Shown: in pieces, positions 7,021 through 10,390 of the stretch | How the letters are laid out: each line of letters begins with the position of its first letter | How positions within the stretch are numbered: the stretch's first letter is position 1 | From: Lachnospiraceae bacterium | Lineage (GTDB): Bacteria; Bacillota; Clostridia; Lachnospirales; Lachnospiraceae | Direction: 5' to 3' | NCBI GenBank assembly: GCA_900766925.1 | Contig: CAAFXG010000567.1 | Coordinates: forward strand, 1-10,390 | Length of the DNA: 10,390 nucleotides | The notes under the pieces: model-generated | Told to the model about the DNA's origin: nothing | Database searches by the model: none | The model's input: the letters and a program-made list of their open reading frames with translations, nothing else | Program-made: the position numbers and the translations under genes

Positions 7021-7092
7021 TGCACCAGAGAGGAATCGAACCTCCGCACATGGCTCCGGAGGCCATTGCTCTATCCACTGAGCTACTGATGC
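7021..7092 (-). tRNA. tRNA-Arg (anticodon CCG)
   Basis: The minus strand folds into a full cloverleaf of 72 nt: acceptor stem GCATCAG/CTGGTGC with one G-U pair, D arm GCTC...GAGC, anticodon stem ATGGC/GCCAT around the loop CTCCGGA with anticodon CCG, and T arm GGAGG-TTCGATT-CCTCT. It reads the rare codon CGG. CCA is not encoded: the discriminator A is followed directly by TTTTTT. The first 10 bases of the gene overlap the end of ribF, whose TAG stop lies at tRNA positions 8-10. The T6 run next to the acceptor stem could act as a weak terminator, yet the next gene's ribosome binding site begins immediately after it. tRNA release from a ribF-containing transcript by RNase P and 3' processing is inferred. 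Confidence 0.96.
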
Positions 7093-7970
7093 ATAATAAC
7101 TCTGTTTCTGTCAGAATTAATCTGTTTCTTTAATTCTTCCAGATTATTAAATTGTACCTGCGGACGTAAAAAACGCTTAAAATATACCTCCACATGCCTG
7201 CCATATAAATTACCATCAAAATCAATTATATTTGTTTCGATGCTAACCGGATTATCACCTGATATTGTAGGATTGTCACCTACATTGGTTACACCCTTAT
7301 ATTGTACTCCATCTATTATAACATATGTTTCATAAACACCAAAGGGTGGTAAAAGCTTTCTGTCATCAGGAAGAATGTTGGCTGTCGGAAAGCCTATTGT
7401 CCTTCCAATCTGTTTACCAAATAAAACATCACCGGAAATACAATAATATCTTCCTGCATATTCACAAAACTCATCCATATTACCTGAAAGAACCTTTTCT
7501 CGTAATAACGACGAGCTTACAACGGTATCTGAAATCTTTAATTTGTCAAAGGCAATTACCTCGAAATTATAAATTTCACCAAAGCGGTATAAGGTATCGA
7601 CGTTTCCTTCTCTGTTACAGCCAAATCTAAAATCTGTGCCAACACAGACAAATGCGACATTAAGCCTCTCTACAAGTACTTCTCTCACAAACTGTTCAGG
7701 AGTCATTGCTGCAAATTCTTTTGAAAACTGACATTCAACAGCAAATTCAATACCCTTACGCTCTAATATATTATATCTTTCCTCAGGTAAATGCAAGATT
7801 TTTTCGGACGGCATATTAATTGTAAATACTGCACTTGACACCTTTTTTTCATGTGAAATACGTATTATTTCGTCTATTAACAGCATATGTCCCTTATGCA
7901 GTCCCTGAAATTTACCTAAAGCAACTGCTGTTTTTGCTAAATTAGCATGTTCATAAGAAATAATATTCAA
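7083..7970 (-). CDS. ribF: Bifunctional riboflavin kinase / FMN adenylyltransferase
   Basis: Phosphorylates riboflavin to FMN and adenylates FMN to FAD. The 295-aa protein has the normal two domains. The N-terminal adenylyltransferase (about 1-175) carries the nucleotide-binding loop GKFQGLHKGH at 19-28; a Gln takes the place of the usual Asp in GxFDGxHxGH. It ends with SDTVVSSSLL, the counterpart of the usual SSTxIRxxL motif. The C-terminal kinase (about 178-292) has GFPTAN at 193-198 and probable catalytic Glu245 in SIETNIIDF. The start is TTG 7970: GAGGG, overlapping the truB stop codon, lies 7 bases upstream, and no ATG is available nearby. The gap to truB is 11 bases. The 3' end is unusual in overlapping the tRNA-Arg gene by 10 bases, so the last residues (MHQ) are encoded by tRNA acceptor-stem sequence. 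Placement after truB at the end of the infB-type operon is typical of Firmicutes. Confidence 0.95.
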   Translation of the reverse strand: MNIISYEHANLAKTAVALGKFQGLHKGHMLLIDEIIRISHEKKVSSAVFTINMPSEKILHLPEERYNILERKGIEFAVECQFSKEFAAMTPEQFVREVLVERLNVAFVCVGTDFRFGCNREGNVDTLYRFGEIYNFEVIAFDKLKISDTVVSSSLLREKVLSGNMDEFCEYAGRYYCISGDVLFGKQIGRTIGFPTANILPDDRKLLPPFGVYETYVIIDGVQYKGVTNVGDNPTISGDNPVSIETNIIDFDGNLYGRHVEVYFKRFLRPQVQFNNLEELKKQINSDRNRVIMHQ

Positions 7971-7981
7971 GTTTATTCCCT

Positions 7982-8884
7982 CTAATTCAAAAACATTTTG
8001 TATGGTTTAAATATTTTATCATTTATACTGTATTGATACAGACCAATAAATTCTTTGTCAGCATACACACGTATAATTTCATTTTCTGTATACTCGGATT
8101 GTTCAATAAATAAATCCGAGGACAGCTTATTGCCATTCATCAACAGCTTCAGACCATTATCCCTTATGTGAGTCAGCTTATATGAATCAAGAAGCTTATC
8201 TATCGGTATAATGTATTCAGAAAGTATTCCTTCCTGATAAAGCTTTTCAATATAGGAAAGCCTAAGGGCATCCTCAAGCTTATAACCATGAACATCACTT
8301 CTTACAAGTGCTGTCATACAGGCACCGCACATAAGCTCATTACCTATATCACGGCAGAGACTTCTTATATATGTACCCTTTGAGCAATGTACATCAAATG
8401 ATACATAAGGAAGCTTAACACTTATATTATCTATCGAAAAAATTTCAACATGTCTTGCTTCCCTGTCAATTATAGCTCCCTGTCTTGCATATTCATAGAG
8501 TTTTTTTCCATTCTTTTTGATAGCAGAGTACATAGGCGGAATCTGATCATATTCCCCGACAAAGCCTTTAATCGTATCAATTATATGCTTTGAAGTAAGC
8601 CCCGACCAATTATCACTCTCGGACAATACCTTACCGGTTATATCCTCCGTATCTGTTGTTGTCCCAAGTTTCATAACTGTGTTGTATTGCTTTGTACCTG
8701 AAGTCAGCATATCAACCAACTTAGTTGCCTTACCAAGACAAACCATCAAAACTCCCTCCGCCAAAGGATCAAGGGTTCCTGTATGTCCTATCTTCTTTTG
8801 CCTCAGAATTCCTCTAAGCCTGGCAACCACGTCAAAAGAAGTATATCCTTGTTCTTTATATACATTTATTATTCCATCTATCAA
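7982..8884 (-). CDS. truB: tRNA pseudouridine(55) synthase TruB
   Basis: Makes pseudouridine 55 in the T loop of tRNAs. The 300-aa protein starts (M)IDGIINVYKEQGYTSFDVV and has the TruB signature GHTGTLDPLAEGVL at 33-46 with catalytic Asp39. Other family segments are PPMYSAIKKNGKKLYEYAR and CSKGTYIRSLCRDIG. The C-terminal 60-80 residues look like a shortened PUA-type RNA-binding part. The start codon is TTG 8884, placed 8 bases after GAGG; the nearby ATG at 8889 is out of frame and meets a stop at once. The gap to the nrnA stop is 16 bases, so the two genes are surely co-transcribed. Nothing is missing compared with the family. Confidence 0.96.
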   Translation of the reverse strand: MIDGIINVYKEQGYTSFDVVARLRGILRQKKIGHTGTLDPLAEGVLMVCLGKATKLVDMLTSGTKQYNTVMKLGTTTDTEDITGKVLSESDNWSGLTSKHIIDTIKGFVGEYDQIPPMYSAIKKNGKKLYEYARQGAIIDREARHVEIFSIDNISVKLPYVSFDVHCSKGTYIRSLCRDIGNELMCGACMTALVRSDVHGYKLEDALRLSYIEKLYQEGILSEYIIPIDKLLDSYKLTHIRDNGLKLLMNGNKLSSDLFIEQSEYTENEIIRVYADKEFIGLYQYSINDKIFKPYKMFLN

Positions 8885-8900
8885 AACATTACCTCATTGA

Positions 8901-9845
8901 TTATAACTGTTTCTGTATCATATTAAGAATCCTGTCAAGATTCTCCTCATATGTTCCCTGTGCCTCAAATCCTGCAGCTCTGATATGCCCTCCACCGCCA
9001 AAGGCAATCGCAATAATACTTACGTCCACATATGATACAGAACGTAAGCTGAATTTATAGGTATCAGCAGAAAGCTGATATACAAAAACAGCAACCTCAA
9101 CTCCGTCTGTTACCCTGATTTTATCGACAATACCATCCGTGTCAGACTTTACACAGCCATACTCCTCAAACATTTCCGTAGTAATGCATGTGGAGATAAC
9201 CTTGTTATCCAGATGAAGCTTTGCTTCCAATATTGCTCTTGCACTAAGTCTGTTCTGTCTGTATGACACCTTGTAAAAGGTATCATCAATAATCATCTGT
9301 GAATTAACACCCTTTGTAAGAAGCTTACCTGCAACACACATAGTAGCCTCTGTAGCAGATGAATATTTAAATACACCCGTATCATGAACTATACCAAGAT
9401 ATAAGGCCTCCGCAGCACTAAGAGAAAGCTTCTCCGTATCTAAATGCCTGTAAAGAACCTCACAGGTTGATGACGCATCCGGGTCACAATAGTAATAATT
9501 CCCAAAACCCTGATTACTTCTATGATGATCCAGGCATATTGTATCAGCTGCACCGGAAAATATACAGGAAAATTCACCATGTCTGTCTCTGTCGCCACAA
9601 TCAAGCGATACTGCCAAATCATATCTGGATTTATCGGGAACAGATGCTATCTCACCGGCACCCTTCAAAAACATAAATTTGGACGGTATTTGTTGCAAAA
9701 ATACCTTCACTTTTTTATCGGGATAATTATCTATAATATAATTGTATAACCCCAGACAGGATCCGATTGCATCGCCATCCGGTCTTATATGACCCAGTAT
9801 AGCAATACTTTCGGAATTCTCTATCTTATTTAAAAAACGTTTCAT
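8901..9845 (-). CDS. nrnA: DHH/DHHA1 phosphoesterase NrnA (oligoribonuclease and pAp phosphatase)
   Basis: Degrades 2-5 nt RNA fragments and removes the 3' phosphate from pAp, in the cytoplasm. The metal-binding motifs of the DHH family are all visible in 314 aa: His19, Asp23 and Asp25 in GHIRPDGDAIGS, Asp82 in SLDCGD, Asp106-His107-His108 (LDHHRSN) and Asp155 in VHDTGVFKYS. The C-terminal DHHA1 domain has the substrate-binding glycine loop GGGGHIRAAGF at 283-293. ATG 9845 is preceded by GAGGAAG at a rather long spacing of about 11 bases. The gene lies between rbfA (21-base gap) and truB (16-base gap), the usual position in Firmicutes, linking RNA turnover to translation factors. pAp activity is known for the B. 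subtilis enzyme and inferred here. Confidence 0.94.
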   Translation of the reverse strand: MKRFLNKIENSESIAILGHIRPDGDAIGSCLGLYNYIIDNYPDKKVKVFLQQIPSKFMFLKGAGEIASVPDKSRYDLAVSLDCGDRDRHGEFSCIFSGAADTICLDHHRSNQGFGNYYYCDPDASSTCEVLYRHLDTEKLSLSAAEALYLGIVHDTGVFKYSSATEATMCVAGKLLTKGVNSQMIIDDTFYKVSYRQNRLSARAILEAKLHLDNKVISTCITTEMFEEYGCVKSDTDGIVDKIRVTDGVEVAVFVYQLSADTYKFSLRSVSYVDVSIIAIAFGGGGHIRAAGFEAQGTYEENLDRILNMIQKQL

Positions 9846-9866
9846 ATTGTTTTTCTTCCTCAGAAA

Positions 9867-10253
9867 TTAATCTTCCTCGTCCGGAACGGCTCTTTCCATA
9901 TCCTGTCTAATAATCTCATCAATTTTCCTTGACATCTCCACACCATAGCCAATTGAATTATCAATTACAAAAGTAAGCTCAGGTGTATTTCTTAAATTGA
10001 TGCTTCTGGCAAGCTCTCTTCTAATATAGCCTGTCGCACTAACTAAGCCCTCCAGTGTCTCTCTGGCAGCCTCTTCGTCACCAAGAACACTTATAAAGGC
10101 CTTACAATACTTTAAATCAGGTGTAACAATAACATTCGTCACCGATGTCATCGGATTAATACGCGGATCCTTAATTTCCATACTGATTATACGTGAAAGC
10201 TCCCTTTGTACCTCTCCATTAACACGCTGACCTTTATGACTTGTTTTCTTCAT
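9867..10253 (-). CDS. rbfA: 30S ribosome-binding factor RbfA
   Basis: Binds the immature 30S subunit and aids late 16S rRNA processing, and is needed for growth in the cold in model bacteria. The 128-aa protein is of normal length with one KH-like domain. The family signatures are KDPR (28-31), VIVTPDLKYCKAFISVLG (41-58) and the SATGYIRREL helix (72-81) with its kink. The tail is short and acidic (VPDEED). ATG 10253 follows AGGAGG (10271-10266) with a long 12-base spacing. A micro-ORF read in another frame overlaps the first 20 bases, so translation may be coupled. It is the second cistron visible after the infB tail and starts the compact run rbfA-nrnA-truB-ribF. Confidence 0.96.
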   Translation of the reverse strand: MKKTSHKGQRVNGEVQRELSRIISMEIKDPRINPMTSVTNVIVTPDLKYCKAFISVLGDEEAARETLEGLVSATGYIRRELARSINLRNTPELTFVIDNSIGYGVEMSRKIDEIIRQDMERAVPDEED

Positions 10254-10302
10254 ATAAGTCTGGTTCCTCCTCTATAAAAGGTATTGACTCGATTGATTTC
10301 AT
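10234..10302 (-). CDS. Micro-ORF 2, 22 codons, overlapping the start of rbfA
   Basis: The ORF starts at ATG 10302, whose A is the last base of the micro-ORF 1 stop (TGATG), and ends at TAA 10236-10234, inside rbfA. The peptide begins MKSIESIPFIEEEPD and ends LYEENKS. It has no ribosome binding site of its own, and its codons include the rbfA ribosome binding site. It could only be translated by stop-restart after micro-ORF 1. It may be chance; I list it because the junction and overlap would pass ribosomes towards rbfA. Confidence 0.2.
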   Translation of the reverse strand: MKSIESIPFIEEEPDLYEENKS

Positions 10303-10308
10303 CAATCG
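10290..10308 (-). repeat. Perfect 8-bp hairpin in the infB-rbfA gap
   Basis: CGATTGAT and ATCAATCG form a perfect stem with a 3-base loop (GAA on the RNA). The stop of micro-ORF 1 and the start of micro-ORF 2 lie in its 5' arm and loop. About 8 bases later comes UUUU, too far and too short for a standard terminator. Confidence 0.5.
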
Positions 10309-10352
10309 GGTCCATTCGGTCCAAACCATTCAAAAATATTAACTACGTTCAT
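10302..10352 (-). CDS. Micro-ORF 1, 16 codons, between infB tail and rbfA
   Basis: ATG 10352 lies 8 bases after AGGGAG (10366-10361), a well-placed ribosome binding site that directly follows the presumed infB stop. The peptide is MNVVNIFEWFGPNGPD. GGACCGAAT and GGACCCGAT form an imperfect tandem repeat that encodes the GPNGPD end. The start codon is at the first position of the loop of an 8-bp inverted repeat (AAACCATT/AATGGTTT, 10360-10353 with 10330-10323), and the stop lies in a second hairpin at 10290-10308. No homologue comes to mind. It may be a real leader-type peptide, or the remains of a gene. Translation is inferred only. Confidence 0.35.
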   Translation of the reverse strand: MNVVNIFEWFGPNGPD

Positions 10353-10366
10353 AATGGTTTCTCCCT

Positions 10367-10390
10367 CTATCTTGGTTCCTCAACCATAAT
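10367..10390 (-). CDS. infB: Probable last codons of infB (translation initiation factor IF-2), cut by window edge
   Basis: Only seven codons and a stop are in the window: IMVEEPR followed by TAG at 10369-10367. The short tail is like the ends I recall for IF-2 in Lachnospiraceae, and infB is the gene normally just before rbfA in Firmicutes. The identification therefore rests mostly on gene order. The sequence alone cannot prove it, and another reading frame cannot be excluded. Confidence 0.45.
   Translation of the reverse strand: MMVEEPR

Noticed and set aside
7009..7092. The tRNA acceptor stem plus T6 as a full intrinsic terminator
   Set aside because: The gene ribosome binding site begins directly after the T-run and no other promoter is evident before ATG 7002, so complete termination is unlikely; partial termination remains possible.
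1..10390. Mobile elements, CRISPR array, toxin-antitoxin or anti-phage system
   Set aside because: No transposase, integrase, regularly spaced repeats or defence-type gene pairs were seen; the genes are housekeeping genes in familiar order.

Overview
The window looks like a chromosomal housekeeping region of a low-GC Gram-positive anaerobe of the Clostridia, most likely Lachnospiraceae. The grounds are the AT-rich composition, the gene order infB tail-rbfA-nrnA-truB-ribF, strong purine-rich ribosome binding sites, TTG start codons, and a LigA that resembles the divergent form I recall from that family. The family assignment comes from recall of protein style, not from a search. No insertion sequence, phage gene, CRISPR array, integrase or attachment site was seen, and no stretch over 300 bases lacks a gene.

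Reading the minus strand from the right edge: the last codons of what is probably infB (IF-2), a 113-base gap with a well-placed ribosome binding site, two micro-ORFs and two inverted repeats, then rbfA (30S maturation), nrnA (nano-RNA and pAp hydrolysis), truB (tRNA pseudouridine 55) and ribF (FMN/FAD synthesis), closely packed. The 5' end of a tRNA-Arg(CCG) gene overlaps the last codons of ribF. A T6 tract, a ribosome binding site and a gene for an unrecognised membrane-anchored protein follow directly. That run ends at about 6319 at a large inverted repeat, where it meets a plus-strand Lrp/AsnC regulator gene (5748-6224).

Left of the regulator, and divergent from it, rluF (23S rRNA pseudouridine synthase) and ligA (NAD-dependent DNA ligase) overlap by 17 bases. 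After a hairpin-forming gap comes metA, whose catalytic residues fall at the E. coli numbers only if the start is at 2765. This start leaves a leader of about 85 nt with two strong hairpins behind an extended -10 promoter. metA is followed after 53 bases by a secreted protein with Ig-like repeats and an NlpC/P60 peptidase domain, cut by the left edge.

Most genes are ordinary. The points worth a second look are the metA leader, the ribF/tRNA-Arg overlap, the infB-rbfA micro-ORFs, and the loss of the motif IV lysine in LigA. I did not find a convincing new multi-gene system.
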